This document shows, in pieces, positions 14,601-29,600 of a stretch of 64,000 nt of DNA. How positions within the stretch are numbered: the first letter of the stretch is position 1; the number at the start of each line of letters is the position of its first letter. The position numbers were made by a program, and so were the translations under genes. The notes beneath the pieces are model-generated. The model worked only from the letters and a program-made list of their open reading frames with translations, searched no databases and was not told the origin of the DNA. Source of the DNA: Meandrina meandrites (Eukaryota > Cnidaria > Anthozoa > Scleractinia > Meandrinidae); the NCBI GenBank assembly GCA_963693305.1, contig OY855914.1:22377972-22441971 (forward strand), in the 5' to 3' direction.

Positions 14601-17600
14601 ATCAAAGAATGCAAGATAAAACCTATCATGCTCATGCCACTATCAAAACACATTCCGGAAATTGAACGTTAATCGTAAACGCTGTACAGAGAAAAGAGTA
14701 TACACACGCTAGCACGAAAACACGCAAACTTGAATTTGTCTGCTTGGAGCTTGCTTCTTTTACTCCCAATGCAAATCACAATGAAAAACAGCGTAAATCC
14801 GTATAGATCTTTACAAGTGATGCACGTTCGACTTCGACGATTTAATTCGTCACTTGTTAAATAGAAGCTACAAGAAGGAACAATTGCATCGTCTGCTTCA
14901 CAGCGACAACCTAAATCAACGCATTTCAAACAACTTTTATAGGCCTCGGAGTTAAGAAGTACCCTTGCTGAGTTTTATAACCCACAACAGATAAATGTTC
15001 ATCGCATGCAAGCAAAATCATCAGCACAGGTCGCAGCGGAGAACACTCGAGTTTCAACGACGAGATAAAATCTGGAGCGAGATTTATTCCTAGCAGAAGA
15101 CTACCTATCCCAAAAGCCAGAGGACCCTACCGCAAGTAAAGAAGGAACAACAAAACTCACAGTACAAGCAACCAAAATAGCGGTCGCAGAAGACAGGCAA
15201 AGTCATATTTTAAAAGCATATTAAAATAAAAGACGATGTGCGGATCGTTAAAAGTGATCATATGTTTTCAAACACGAATAGAAAAATACATAGAAGAAAA
15301 CAACTTGCCCCCAAAGTTATCCAGATATACACGCAATCGAATTCCACCAAAAAGTCGTTCCACATACCATTGAGTTCACCACAAAAATCAGAATTATCAG
15401 TGTCACGCGACAAAGGTCAACGCAGCCGATTTCAAAATAAATTTTATGCGACGTTAATCTTCACAGCAATCAAAGAACGCAAGATCATGCTCATGGCACT
15501 ATCAAATCACATTCTGGAAATTGAACGTCAATCGTACACGCTTTACAGGAAAAAGAGTGTACACATGCTAGCACGAAAACACGCAAACTTGAATTTGTCT
15601 GCTTGGAGCTTGCTTCTTTTACAACCAATGCAAAACAAAATGAAAAACAACGTAAATCCGTATAGATCTTTACAAGTGATGCACGTTCGACTTTGACGAT
15701 TTAATTCGTCACTTGTTAAATAAAAGCGACAAGAACTCGCACGAACACATTAAATGATGAAGTCATCGCTTAAAAAAACAGTCGTGGCCCAATAGGGCCT
15801 TTTGATTCAATCTTGCAAGAGGTTGACCTTTTCAACAATGACATAACCAAATTTATATTGGTAGGGGCTTTTAGAATGCCTTTTCTGATATACTGTTTAA
15901 TTGAGTGCACAACTTCCAGGACAGTCCTGTTATTCCAGCAATCCCTTTTCCACATTGTAATATTTAAGACAGCTTACTGTAATCTCAATTTGGAACAATA
16001 CATATACGTGGATATCCTCAAGAGCCTGTTGTTTATGGTATTAAATGGGGTTGTAACAATCTAGCCAGGAAAATAGAATGCCCTACTAATCACCCCGTCA
16101 TAAAATCATCCTTAGCTATTAAGAAAACTGCACACCTGTTCAGCCCAAAGAACCTTAATTCATCTGTTAATATCTTACTAAGGATTTCTAATCATTGTAT
16201 TTCAGTAGTTCTCTTGCTGTCAATCATTTTCTGTTGATTCTCTAAGTTGACTTAGCCAGGTTTTTTTTTGCATGGATGAGATTTGAAATTTACATGGGAG
16301 GACAAAATGTCCTAACTCGCAGAGAAGGCTACTTGGCTGTTATCAAGATGTTTATAACATTAGACTCAGGGTTTTCAAAAGTAACCGGCGCCCGACGCAA
16401 GTCACCGGCTACTTCGAGCGTTAGCGCCGGGTACTTTTGGAAGTCAAAATCAAAAAAATAATAGTAATAAAAAATTGCGATTCCTATGGGTTAAGTTAAA
16501 GATAACATATTTTGTTCTTGCCCATTGATCGCGTTCCAGCATCAGAAATCGTAGCTCTTTTATTCAACAGCATTCAACGTGGGCCGGGAACCATTTTGCG
16601 TTTTCCCGCGAAAGACTGACATTTGATCCTTTCGTGACTAGTTTCTTCTTGCGTAAGCGAATGTGAATTCGTGAGAGCTTTGTACTTGGTGCTTTCTTTA
16701 AGAAAATGGTCCCAGTCACCAGATGAAAAGGCAGAAATCACAGCCACTTTTAACCCAGTTTGGGTTCAAATATCAAAGAAAGGAGATTGCTGGTATGAAA
16801 CACTTTTTAAAATGCAAATTGTTTAGTGTTCGCCGGGTTTCTGTTTACAATCCCCCAGTCGATCAGAAAATAAGTTTTGGTGCTTGTTATGAATGAAACA
16901 TTGCTTGAAAACAATATTGTATCGCTTAGGTTGAATTATTTATTGTCAACAAGGCAATTTGTATGGGATGCTTTTATTTATTCAACGTTTGGTTTCATGA
17001 GGCGCCGTTTCGTGAAAGTGAACAGTGGCAGACTCTGGCGATTAAATAAATTTTGTGCCGACACAAATTTGTTCAAATTTAACTTTTGATATAAGCCAAG
17101 GCATTTTTAAGATTTTTGTGAGACTTAAAGTTTAATTTCAAGTCTTCATCATTAGTAAACCGGATGAAACTGAATGTTTTACAGTTCTTTATGGAAAATT
17201 AATTTTATACGGAGCCGACACAGCCAGACTTGTCGCGACTATGTCGCGCCACATGTTACGGATCGTTTAACATAAAATTTTTTAACCTTTTGTTTTCGTG
17301 GAGTTTTACTGAAATTGTTTGTTTAGCAGAGCATTGTTGCTTTGATAACTAAACAACAGTTAAAACAGTTGTGCCCGCGGAATAAAATTGATTTATCTAA
17401 TCGATTGAAATTTAGCTAACAATGCATTATTTACGGAGCTTGTATGTAGCGCTAAAAAATAAAATTAAATCTCCGCCTTTCACTCAAATTTTGTATTCGC
17501 GAGGTCATTACGTGGGGCCGAAATAACTATGCGTGGTTTCTTTAACGCGTTGGTCATGAAACTGTTCATCTTTATTTTCAAAAAGAAGGAAAACTCTGAC

Positions 17601-20600
17601 TGCAAAAATAAATTTCAAAAGTTGATTCATGTTATAAAAGGTCAATGAAGTACTGATGAGGGAAAGAGGTCAATTTTTATTCGGATGTAATATGTAACAT
17701 GGGAAAAGCATTGTAATATGTATATATGAGTAAACATAATTTTCAAAAAAACTCTAGGTTATAATAAAGTGTACAACGACCTAAAAAATAACTTTTTGGT
17801 CCTGAAAATGCACCAGAATGCACCTCAGAGCATGCAGATTTTCAATTTTTTCTGGGGGAGGCCCCCCATACCCCCTCCCACACCCTCCCCATGGGCGGCT
17901 TTGCTGCCCAGCGCCGCTAGCGCGGCGCATTGGTGCTCCGGCTATTTTCCAATTTCCTCCTGATACTGTTTTCCATTTTGAAAACCCTGTAGACTTCTTC
18001 CAAAATCTAGTGATTCATTCCCCCCCCCCCCCCCCCCCCAATTGTTAGACAAACTGTTAAATCTAAATCAAGAGAGTATTCATTGGCAAATGAAGACTTA
18101 TGTTATTATTCAATTTCAGTCATGGATCAGTGAAACAGTTGTAGCTGACTTCCAAGATGACTTTCTTGTTGACAGAGAGGCACCAATATCCAAGTAGGTC
18201 ACATATTGACTGTATGCGGCTTTCATGTCTGAGATAGTATTTGTCTGCATGATGATGTATCAATACCATAATCTGGAATTTAATATCATAATATTTCTGA
18301 TTTTTTTTTCTTTTCATTTCCAAGTGATGGTCTTCCTGTTGAGTTGTCTTATGCTCTGGATGAATCAGAAGAAGAAGGCAGTATTGCTGTTAATGTTCTC
18401 CCATTACTGTTGACCTCTAGAAACAGCGCAACAAGCAAAGACAAAAGTGAGAGGTATGATTGAAAATGGCTTGTGTGTAGTGTTCACTTGCACCACTGAA
18501 ATCTGCAAAGAGAAGATTGGCTGTATAAACATGAAAATGAATGTGTTTATTAGCAATTTGTTTATATGCTTTAGCTTGCACTATTGAGTTATGATGCATG
18601 CGAGAAGTTTGAAGGGCACAAAAGAAGTGCATGAGTTGCTCAAGGGGACAGCCAAGACTTCAATGCTCTCCAAGCTTCCCAAATGCACTGAACCATAACT
18701 CGATAGTGCACAGTTAAAAGTATGAGCTGGTCAATTGTTTTTAATTATAGCATTGCTGATGGAAATATACATAAAAAACTGCACAAGAAAATCAGCACGC
18801 ACTATTGGATTACCGTAAAATTCTGGTTATAAGCTCCCTCCCCCTGCTTATAGACCCATCTTCCTGGAAACAAGATAAAACATCTGGTTAAAAGCCCCCC
18901 CCCCCACCCCCCCAGATATAAGCCCCCCTCTGCTGGATGACAACAATGAACAGGGCTAAATGTTGCTTTATTATGTCTTTTAAAATTAAAAATGTATTTC
19001 GATCCACACTACTGTGACCCGTTTCAAAACATTTTTCTTTTTACCCTTGTAAGCCCCCCAGATATAAGCCCCTTCATTTATAAGCCCACCCAAAAACCCT
19101 TATGAAGTCGTATAAGCCCAGGGATTATAACCGGAATTTTACGTTATGGCGCATGCTTATGTCTACTGATTTGATTGCATGACTGCCAGCTGTGTTGTTA
19201 ATCACTTTGTTGTCATTTTTAACAAGAAAGCTTGGTGCAACTGCTTTGTGCAATACTGTGTGCAAAACCTCATTACTTTCTTTTGTTACATTGACTTGTG
19301 ACTTGCAAGGATCCTTTTCTAGCTTTGTTTAAGACATGTTTTTAATCTTGCTAAATATTTTTATCTTTCAATCAGTGCTCCTGTCTCCCTTATTTGCCTT
19401 GCACCTCATTTTCGTCTACTGAGGGTTTGTGAAGAAAGTCAACACAAGGGGGACCTTGAAGGAATTGATGCTCTTTTAGGTAAAATGTCGCCTTTTGAAA
19501 TACTGTAATCAAGTTTATTATGTAAGTTAATAAAGTATATAGTTTGTGTTACATGCTTTGTGGTATACTTTCCTTTCTAAATGTAATTTTTGCATTTGCC
19601 TTTTTCAGGGTGCCCATTGGTTAGTTTTAAACAAGAAATGACAAATGAAATAACTTCTTTAGATCAAGCAGATCGTGAAGTCATTTGTGGAACTTTGTTC
19701 CACACTGTTAACTGGTTCAGGGAGGTATGTGTGTTATCCCAAATTAAACAACAACCAATTGAATTCAAAGAACAACAATTTCAGTCATTTCTGGTTTTAT
19801 ATAAAAAAAACTGTTGTATGGATGTTTTGGTTGCTTCTTAAACTTTCAGTGGAAAATGTAATAAAATGATGCCCCTCAGGTGCAATATGAAGAAAAACAA
19901 TAATTTAAAGAAATACAGTAAGTGCGATAATGGCCAAACAAGAGAGTTCTGTCCAAATTGAATCTCCTTTGATAAGTAAACTTAATAATAAAAATTAATA
20001 AATGAACATATTTATTAAATGAAGAAATTTTTCTGTGCAGTAATGTAATTGAACAATAGAAAAAAGTCTAATTCCAGGTGATATAATATGCTGCTCAGCT
20101 ATTGGAAAAGTGGCCTAAATAATGAGATATTTGTCAGCATTATGCATCATGCTGAAGGAACAAACACTGTGACCCTATCTTATTTCCTAATTCTACTATT
20201 TCCTTGAGTTACTACTGCAGTGTACCAGGTTTCACTGTCATGTTCTTTTACCAGGGAGTCATTTTAATAGAGTCCACTTCTCACACAGAGTTACTTCCAG
20301 GCTTTAAGAAAGATCAGCCTTTGTTTTGATTTTGCTGATTAGCTGATAAATTTTATATATTATTTTTTTAAAGCCACAACCAATTTATTTTACAGTCAGT
20401 TAAATTAATTTACTATGTACAGTGAAGATGGATAAACTTGGCTTTTTTAGGTTGTGAATGCTTTTGCAACCCAAGAGGACCTGGAAATGAGAGGAAAGAG
20501 TATTGCTAGATTGCAGGGCATCACAGATTTGTGTAAAATTCTTGAAAAATGTCTTGCAGGTTTGTTGGTTTTAATTTCCATTTTATCAAAAACGTGATTG

Positions 20601-23600
20601 AAACCCAATCAAACCTACTTGTGTTTGAAAAATAATGTTTGTGTGAAAAAGTATTTTGTGCTTGCCTTCACTTTTTTAAAACCTACAACTAAGCTTATGA
20701 CAGCAGTGTTTCTCTCTCTGTCAAATTTGTTGTGACTGCATCTTTCTGGTATCAAAATGACAGGGTCGTCATAAATGTTAAGTCTGCAATAGAATGTAAG
20801 ATGAGGCAGACAGACAAGATTTCTCCTTGTTCAGATTGAACAGATTATCACTGCCATCTCATCTTTAAGGAAGGGCAGATTTAAGATGGGACTGAGTTAT
20901 GAGTAAAATCAATGGTGTCTAGCTACCATTATGCATTGTAAGCAGTTGATAGCAAAGAGCACCAACATTGCCCAAGGTCAATAGTTGGTCTTGGGGGCCA
21001 TACTTTCTCTTTATTGGCATCATCCATGTGACATATTTTGGGCAGCATGGGGATGTTCACCCAGCAATACTTGCCGAGAGTTTTGTTCCGCAAGTTTTGC
21101 TCTCCCCCTCCTCTTTTCTCTCCACTGATATGTCAGTGTGACTCCCTATTTTCTTTGCATTGGGACTCATGGCTGGGTTGTGGATTGTGTCAGCCATGCA
21201 GCCATTATATATTATGCAAGCAAGGAGGTTGCTGCTAACTTATATTACGTGTTAACTCCAATCTGCGAAATTAAACTCTTTCAGCTACCCCATCATATAA
21301 GCCTCCACTGGCTACATTTGATTTTGAAGACTCACTGGTGACAAGCTCAGCTCCTCATGGAAACACAACAAAGGCAAAGAAAGCAAAGAAAACCAAAAAA
21401 GGGTAAAAAAAGAAGATGTCATATTCATTCCAGTTCAATCCATTTTACTTACAGACATTCTAGAGATGCAGAGGCATTTGATTTATTAGGGTCGGTACAG
21501 ATCATAGAAAACCTGGAAAGTCTAGGAATTTTAGAATTTCATTTTCCAGGCATGGAAAGTCATGGAATTTAAGTGTGGTCCATGGAAATTCATGGAAAAT
21601 GATGTTGATTGAAAAGTACAAACTAAATTTAGTTTTTTTGCAAAGAAAGTGGTAAAAATGAAACCAAAATGAAGATGATTTCCAAGAAAATGGTCAAATG
21701 TAGTTCATGGAAACTTGGAGAAGACTTCTCCAAGTTTTCCATGACCTATATTTGAACATTTTCTTGGAAATCATCTGTCACGGAAAAGGTCATGGAAAGT
21801 CATGGCACTTCAAAAGCTCGAAAGAGTATGAACCCTAAATCAGTGATATGTATGACAGAAGGGCTTTTACACAAATGTCTGGGTTGGTTTGGCATAGCTA
21901 CAGATGCAAGGCTATGAACTCATGATGACCAGTTTGGCTGCTAAACCATTCGTTAGAAAATCTTGCTGTTTTATTGGATTTAAACAGTGTAAATTGTTTT
22001 GCTCATCGTAGACTGATAACAATCTAGATTCAAAGACATTTTATTTATTTGTTTACCTTTTATAGATCTAACAATGAAAAGGCTGATGATTCCATAGAAA
22101 AGGTAAAGAGATATCTTTCAGCTTTTGGGGATATCATCACAATGACGCACCACATGCAACCTGACCGAGACCTTTTGATCTTAACCCTAGAATACCAAGA
22201 GTGACCAACATAACAATTCAACTCAAAACACCAATAGGTATCTTCTCAGAACAGATACTATAAGAAAATATATGAGAATAAGTCAGGAGAATTTGTGTGT
22301 GGATATTGGGGCTTAAAGTTTTAAGTCCAACAGACTTACCACTCACTGATACAACCCTCCAAGTTAAGACCATTTTAGTCGCCATGGCGACTAAAAGTTT
22401 GGAGCTGGCGACTAAATTGGAACAGAAGTCGCCAGCCTGGCGACTAAAATTGAGAAGAAGGATTGAAAGCATGAGCTTAATTTAGCGACTAAAATTTTTC
22501 ACTGGCGACCAAACTTGAGCAGTAAGTGGCCTAATGGCAACTAGGAGAAAAAATAAACTTGGAGGGTTGTGATACCCCTTACAGCAGACGGGTAATTCCT
22601 TCTTTTTTTTAACTTTTTTTTTTTCAACTGTTCACAAAATTCTTTGTGCATTTTCAAAATAAATATTTAGTTGTTTGTTTGCTTGTAGATAAAAGAGGTG
22701 GAAAAAGAAACTATCAACGATAAGGAAAATGAAACACAAAAAGACAGCCCCAAAGAAGTAAAAGAAAAAGAGAAGCCAACGTCAGTGTCAATGTCACAAT
22801 ATCGAGCATCTCTCAGGTACAGACAAGCCTTTGTATTGTCATTTTCGAAAGTTGTTTTCGTTTAAGACTCTTCAACCAACTCATATTTTGTTTTATAGAG
22901 AACTGGATCTTAAAACATTCAGTATTCTAAAATGTGGATTAGTGTCCCGTGCTGTTCTGGATTCTGACATGAATACAGAGGTTTGTAGATAAAAGAATGC
23001 CATCAAACCCTATTTACTACATGTTGTTATAGCATACAATGGACACACAGGCTGAAACCATGTCCTTAGTTTAACTTTTATTTTTTATTATTATTGAATG
23101 CATTTGCAAGGCAAATTCTGGTGATCAGCAATACCAGATTTTCATAATTTATCCCATTTTCATTCCAAATATCAAATTACCTTGTGCTGTTTATGTTCCA
23201 AGTGCCAACTCGTCTCTTATACCATTTAGGTGTACTGTGCTAATTTAATTTGTCTATGTTTCTTTACAGGAGACAACCATCGTGCAACTCCAGGCTCCTC
23301 AGCTTGAGTTTTTGTTGGACGATCTTTCCAGGAAACTTCAACATTCACTATCTGCATCTGCATCTTCCAGACGAAGCTTTCTCAAGGTTAGTATTGGAAG
23401 GTATTTAGTAGACCCCTTTTGGAGCCTAGTGGCTGATAGGGTAGTATCCATAACAGAGAGGGGTGAGTCAGTTTGTGGATCAATGGTCTTGGCAGACTTT
23501 TGGGATAAATGGAGCAGATTCCAGTTTTTGAAAAATATGGCAGATCACAGATTGATGTGGATTCCAGACTCTTCTGGTCTTGAACTACAAATTTGTTGGT

Positions 23601-26600
23601 GTTTTGTTCATTTTTTGCCGTTTTTTGGTGAGCCCGCATTCCTTTAATTATGGGATGTCACAATGATATGACAGTCACAGTTAAGTCTAGGTTACAGTAC
23701 ATACATATGCAAAAGAAACTGAATTTTTGCATTGGTTGTGTTGGCCCTGGTACACTTTTCTCCTCATGTTTCTAAAAGAAAACATGGCCACTGTGTTAAG
23801 GAGCCAGTCAATGCACTGATGTTGATCATAACTGCTTCGCTGTTTGACGTTAGGTTCGTCAGGATAAACTGGTGGGCTTCTCTAACTTGTCAAGATACTC
23901 ATCAAAGAACATAGCCAAGTATGCTGTAGACTTGTTGCCAGCCTTGTGTGAACATTTAGAAGCTACCAGTGCTTTCTTTCAGGTGAGAACACTGTTCTAG
24001 CTTACTGCAAGTTGTAGTTACAACAAATATAAATTAAAAGCAAATCAAAGCCATGTGCAGTGCATAACAGGAGAAAGTAACTGACCTTTTGTTACCTGAA
24101 ATTGATTATTTTTCTTATTTTACAAAGCTCCCCAACTACAGGAGCTTTTTCTACTTTGAGTTTGTCTGTGTTTTGTTTGCTTAGAAGCTACACGTATTAT
24201 AAAAAGTGACCTATTCTCAAGATACAAGATAATGTTTCTTGACGGTGAATTAATGCAGGAAGACATTAAATTCATTCGTATTCTAATAAATAAATTACTT
24301 GTGCTTCCTTGCTGGTTATATCAAATGTGCACTAGATGATGATTCTTCATTCTTAAAAGTCTGCTCCTGTTTTACTGTTAGATTACTTAATATTATCTCC
24401 TCTATTTGATTTATAGGCTTTGATAGCTCAAAATGATGGACTGATAGATGGGCCAGGTCACAACACCTCAGAAGCACAGACCATGGCATCATGTTTTCAC
24501 CTCTTGTTCAGCTGCTTGCAGACTCTTTTTGCATGGTTTGTGCTAACTGAAATTATTAGTGTCAAAACGGTTCTGAATAAGTTAATGTGGACACCAAAGG
24601 GGCAGAGTGGGATGTCTGTGTTACAGAGATGTCCATACTATAGAGGTAGAGATCATGTAATATACAGCTTTCTCTATTATACAAGTGCCCATAAGAAGAG
24701 GTTTCCAAGTTATATTTTGAAAGCTGTGAAAAAGCTGTTCTTATTGAACCCTCTAAAATCCATACAGAATCAACATTTCTTGTATGCTTTTTGACAGTGA
24801 CAATAGAGGCTGTCATATTTGTGAAAGTAAGGTTAATGTTTTTAATAAGTAACTTCTCAAACTCATTAATAATTCATCAGGTTAAAACAAAGAAAATCAC
24901 AACTGTGAAGGAGGTTTGGATACCCGGTCTTAATTAACATAGATTTTTACAATTTTATTTCTCAGTTTACTCCTTAGTTTTTTTTCAATCGAGAAAATAT
25001 ATCAATCACCCAAGACAGTGTTTCATCAGCAAACACCTCAAAGTTTGTCAAAAATACTCCACTGCGCATAACATTTTCAACTCTCTTCTTGGTGTTTGGA
25101 TATCCTGATGAAACACTGTCTCTCATGTTTAATACATTACTTACATTTTAATTTTATGGTGTTATTGATAACATTGGTGAAAGACAAACTTGGACAATGT
25201 GTCATTTCACATTGAAATAATTATTTTCTAGGTACTTTTTTATTTTGTCCAGTTTCTTACAGCACTACCTTACTCTGGATATTTAAATACCTCTTCTTAG
25301 GAGTGGTTTTATGATGAGTGAACATCAAAACCTTTTGAAGAAAGCACTGTTTGTGCTGTCTTCACGCATAAAGCTTTCCAGCAAGTCACAGCCTGGATTC
25401 CAAGAGCTTCTGAAGTATGTTGTTGTGCATGTTTTTCGTGTTTCATGTTCTGTTAAACCCATTACCCCAGCTGCAATGCAGTGCTTTATCTTCTTTAAGA
25501 ACACAACAAACCCACAAAGTGACAAGCTCCCAATTTGCCTGATAGCTCAGTAGGAAAGAGCACTACACCCTCCATTGCAGGGTTTGAATCATGTTAAAAA
25601 ACGTTTTTTCTTTCAGAGCCCTTTTCTTGCAACTTACTTCTGTACACAACTGATGGTTTTCCAAACTCTTTTTTCCCACAGCTTGAAACATCACATTCCA
25701 TACTTGCATCACAAACCTTCTTTGTGGATTCTTGCAGCTTATCTATCATAATATATTCTTTGTACTTGCAGACAGAGTTTTCATTACCTAGAGCAGTTCT
25801 CCAGCAGCATACCTAATATCACGACAGCTGTCAGTCTTACAAAGCTTTTAGTGGTTTTGAGTGAGAGGGGACAAAACTGTGACAATGGCATGAGTACAGC
25901 TTTGGGTAAAGTATTTCAAACTGCTGTATATTAGGGCAATTTTGAAAAGTATTGTACTTGATATCATGATTTGATCAACTGAAAACTGAGGTACATTAGC
26001 CTGTCTAGCAAGCATTCTCATGTGAGCAAGGTGCTGTGTTGAGTACGAAATGAAGAGGGGTGGGGGGGAGGGGGGGGTAGAGAGGCGGCAAGGGAACGCT
26101 TGCAGGCAAACCCCACGATTCTGAAAGACACCCACTGATTTCTCCACAGATGAGTTCAATCGCAAGTTGGCACTGCACCTTGTCAATGGCAGCATAATTT
26201 CTCTTGAAAATGGTTTTAAAAGCCAAAATATTTGAAATTTTATCCTTTTGTCATCGTCATCCTTATGCTTATAATTTTTTTAGCTGAGTTAACAAGGAAT
26301 TTCCTAAAACGTGAGTGGCTCAGGTCTGATGGTGAAAGAGAAGGTGGAGCCAAATTTAATGAGGCACTGCAGTTTTTGCTAAGGTGAGGCAACAGCGACA
26401 CATATTTAGCATAGATTGAGTGGTCCTTGGTCGAACCTGGCTGGGGTCACTGTGTTGTGTTCTAGAGCAAGACACTTTACTCTCATAGTGCCTCTCTGGT
26501 GTATAAATGGGTACCTGTGAATTTACTGCTGGGGAGTAGAAATACTCCTAGTCACTTTATGCTGATGAAAGCTTGAGGTATAAGCTCTGGCCCAATGAGC

Positions 26601-29600
26601 CACTAGGCTTGAATGCACATGTTATTACAAGTTATATCAACAATGTATTTTTGTGTGGTCTTCAGATCAAGAACTGGGGCTCAATTTGAGTGTGTTCTCA
26701 TTACATTCTTGAATGTGTTATTTCACACGGTGCCTTTGGTGGATAAATTCAGGGAGAGTAGTGAAGTCATTTTTGAGTGCTCTCTTTTTGCTCATTTTGT
26801 TCATTTTGTAAATGTCAGGTTTCACTTGTCTTCTGCTGAGGACACTCTGGCCACAATTGAGGAAATAGCTGGTGGAGCAATGGCAGAACTGATTGAAGAC
26901 GACGACAAAAATGCTGTCTCTGCAACCTATCCAACACTTACAAGGTAAGTATTCAATATATTTACAAGAATTACTAATTTAGAGGTTCAGATAGGCTTAT
27001 TTCATTAGGCTCCTCATGGGCAAAGGTCAACAATGCTATGTCAGCAGACTCTGTTTGCTGCTGTCTTTGCTGTATCCTAGCTGATGTTTGCTTTCTTCAG
27101 CTCGTCTTCAGTTTTCTTTCCCCAGGTCTTGACTGGCCTTCCCACCTTCTTTTCATTCATAACTGGGTGTGGTAAAGCCAATTTAACGAAAGTACAATCA
27201 CCCAACTTTCTTAATGGACACCTATAAGACAGACACAAAGCTATGAGTTGGACACTGGGTTTTAGTCCTGTCCCGGCTGTTTTTCAGCAATTTTACTGCA
27301 ACTAAACTACGTATAAGATGGACACCTCTCTAAGACAGATAGTTAGGACTAATCTTGACAGTGTCCGTTTTAGAGATAGTTGACTGTAATCAATCTGACC
27401 AATCATAAAACCGTAGCAAATGCAAAATGATTAATTTGGAATGCCATTTACATCCAGAAGCCTCTGGCAAAATAGTTGTCGACTCCAGGATTTAATGATG
27501 GTGGTGTTCATTTTGTAGGTTGTGTTCTTACCATTTCATACTGACAGTTTTTGTTTTGAATTTCATAGATCGTCCCTGGCATGTTATTACAGAGCAATGA
27601 TGGAAGAGTTGATTGGAAGCATCAAACAAACTCATTCTGTACCACTCAAAAGAACTGACTCACCAGAGGTACAAGTTGCACCTATATCTGCTAGTTTAGT
27701 AATAAGCATGCAGTTTAGTGATTGGAAAAAAAAAGCTGCATGGCATCAAACCTCTGCTAATCTAATCTCTGCTAATAGATACGTTACCTTGTACTCTTGC
27801 CACACACACACACACATAACTGCAAGTGGACATCTGATCCTTCAAACTGACAGCTCCTGGATAGACACTCACTATAGTCTATGCAGCCTTCTTTTCCCTT
27901 CAGATGCCACTTCTTCCTTGCAGGGTCAGTTTGCCTAAAGGGTAGAGGTGAGAACCTGGAAGGATATGGGGTGGCAGGGTTTGGGAGGTGAGAGAAAAGA
28001 GGGTGGCAACCAGGAAAAAGTTTTGCGGCATTGCATAATATTTTCCAGTAGAAATAGCATAAATATCAGAGGCGAGAACCACTAACTAAAGGAAGGGATC
28101 GGAACTGAGAATAAAAGGCATGGCGAGTGGTATGTTCAGACTCTGCTCCCGCCCCCCCCTTACTACAACCGTTACATAAACTCTGAGGATGTTATTTCAT
28201 CATGGTCCAACCATTTATTGTCACAAAACACTTTGAGTTCCTGACAGGATTTGAACCAGTGGTCTTTCAAACCATTAAGCCAGAGAAACTGCTCTCTCTG
28301 ATTTTTGTTTTGTCCCCTCAGAGTCACAAAGAGAGGCTTGTTAAGCTGAACATTTCTGTGCGGATTTTCCATATCATGATCAATTTGGTTAAGGTAAGCT
28401 ACATTATAAATGCACTGTTGCGGTTAACCTTGATGATGAGTCTGTTTTAACAAGTAATAATCATAATACTCTGCATATTTTTGGGTGGGAGTGTGCTGCT
28501 GGGGCTCTGAAAACCTTACCCTATACCAGACCATGTTGAGCTGATAATGCAACCCTAAACTAGACTAGAACCTAAAATCCCTACCCTTTACCAGTCTTGC
28601 TCATTTTAGAACTGTATCACTATTAGTGGTTTTAATGTAACACCATCTGTCAACAACATTTTCGCGATGATTTTGTTTACATTTTAGGAAAGCCTCTTTC
28701 TCTTTTGAGTTTCTATTCCTATTCTGGACATAATTCTTCATACCACTGATCAGCTTCCCAGCCAATGATACCCTATTCTAGACCAAAACTCTCTGATTTC
28801 TATACCCTATCCCAGACTAAACTGCTTGGAAACTATACCCTTCACAGCGGCACATATCTATATAGCTCATCAACTAGGGAGGCCTGATCGGATCATGATT
28901 AGTGTATCAGTAAGTCCTGGTTTGAGCTGACTAAGGCTATCCTGGTGTGTTCTTAGGCGAGACACTTTATTCTTCCAGTGCCTCTATCCAGCCAAGAATG
29001 CATATGAAAGGTGGTGGATGAAAAGCCCAACCTGGATGATAGGGGGTGGACGGGGTGGGGGTGCCACCTGCTATGGACTAGCCTCCCATCCAGGGAGAGA
29101 AATGATACTCCTGTCCCAGCACCAAGATAAGCTCTAGCTTTTTGAGCTGCTTTTGCCTGAATGTACATATTTTTTTAACAAATTGACCTCGCTCCCAATG
29201 TGTGGCTTCATAGCTCAGTTGGTAGAGCATCGCACTGGTATCGCGGAGGTCAGGGTTTGAATCCCGTTGAAGCCAGGCTGATTTTTTTTTTCAGGCTTCT
29301 TTATTCCAATTGCTTAAATTGGAAATTCACTGCGAAGATCACATATCACCTTCAAAATCCAACAGTGCAAAAAAAGTGCTGCACTTGCAATTAAAACTCT
29401 CATTCTGATATTAATTTTGACAGGCTTTTGATCAGAGATCTATTATTGGAGCCTCGTTAAAGGTATAACTTCACAATCCTTGTATCAGTTTTGCTCACTA
29501 TGAGAATTGAAGCACTAGGAACTTTTGTTAAGGGTGTTTTACATGTTACAACTTTCTCACATGAGACAAGCTTACACCATGACTACAACACAAATAACAT

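Noticed and set aside
15238..15696. 152-codon open frame in FANCD2 intron 16
   Set aside because: It starts with GTG, has no recognisable family, and half of it lies in a direct repeat whose other copy does not maintain the frame.
17769..18048. Pro-rich open frames
   Set aside because: They lie at the end of the hAT-like element and run into a poly-C tract; no coding evidence.
27522..27938. 138-codon open frame around FANCD2 exon 33
   Set aside because: Only 27569-27668 is exon; the remainder is intron ending in a CA microsatellite-like tract.
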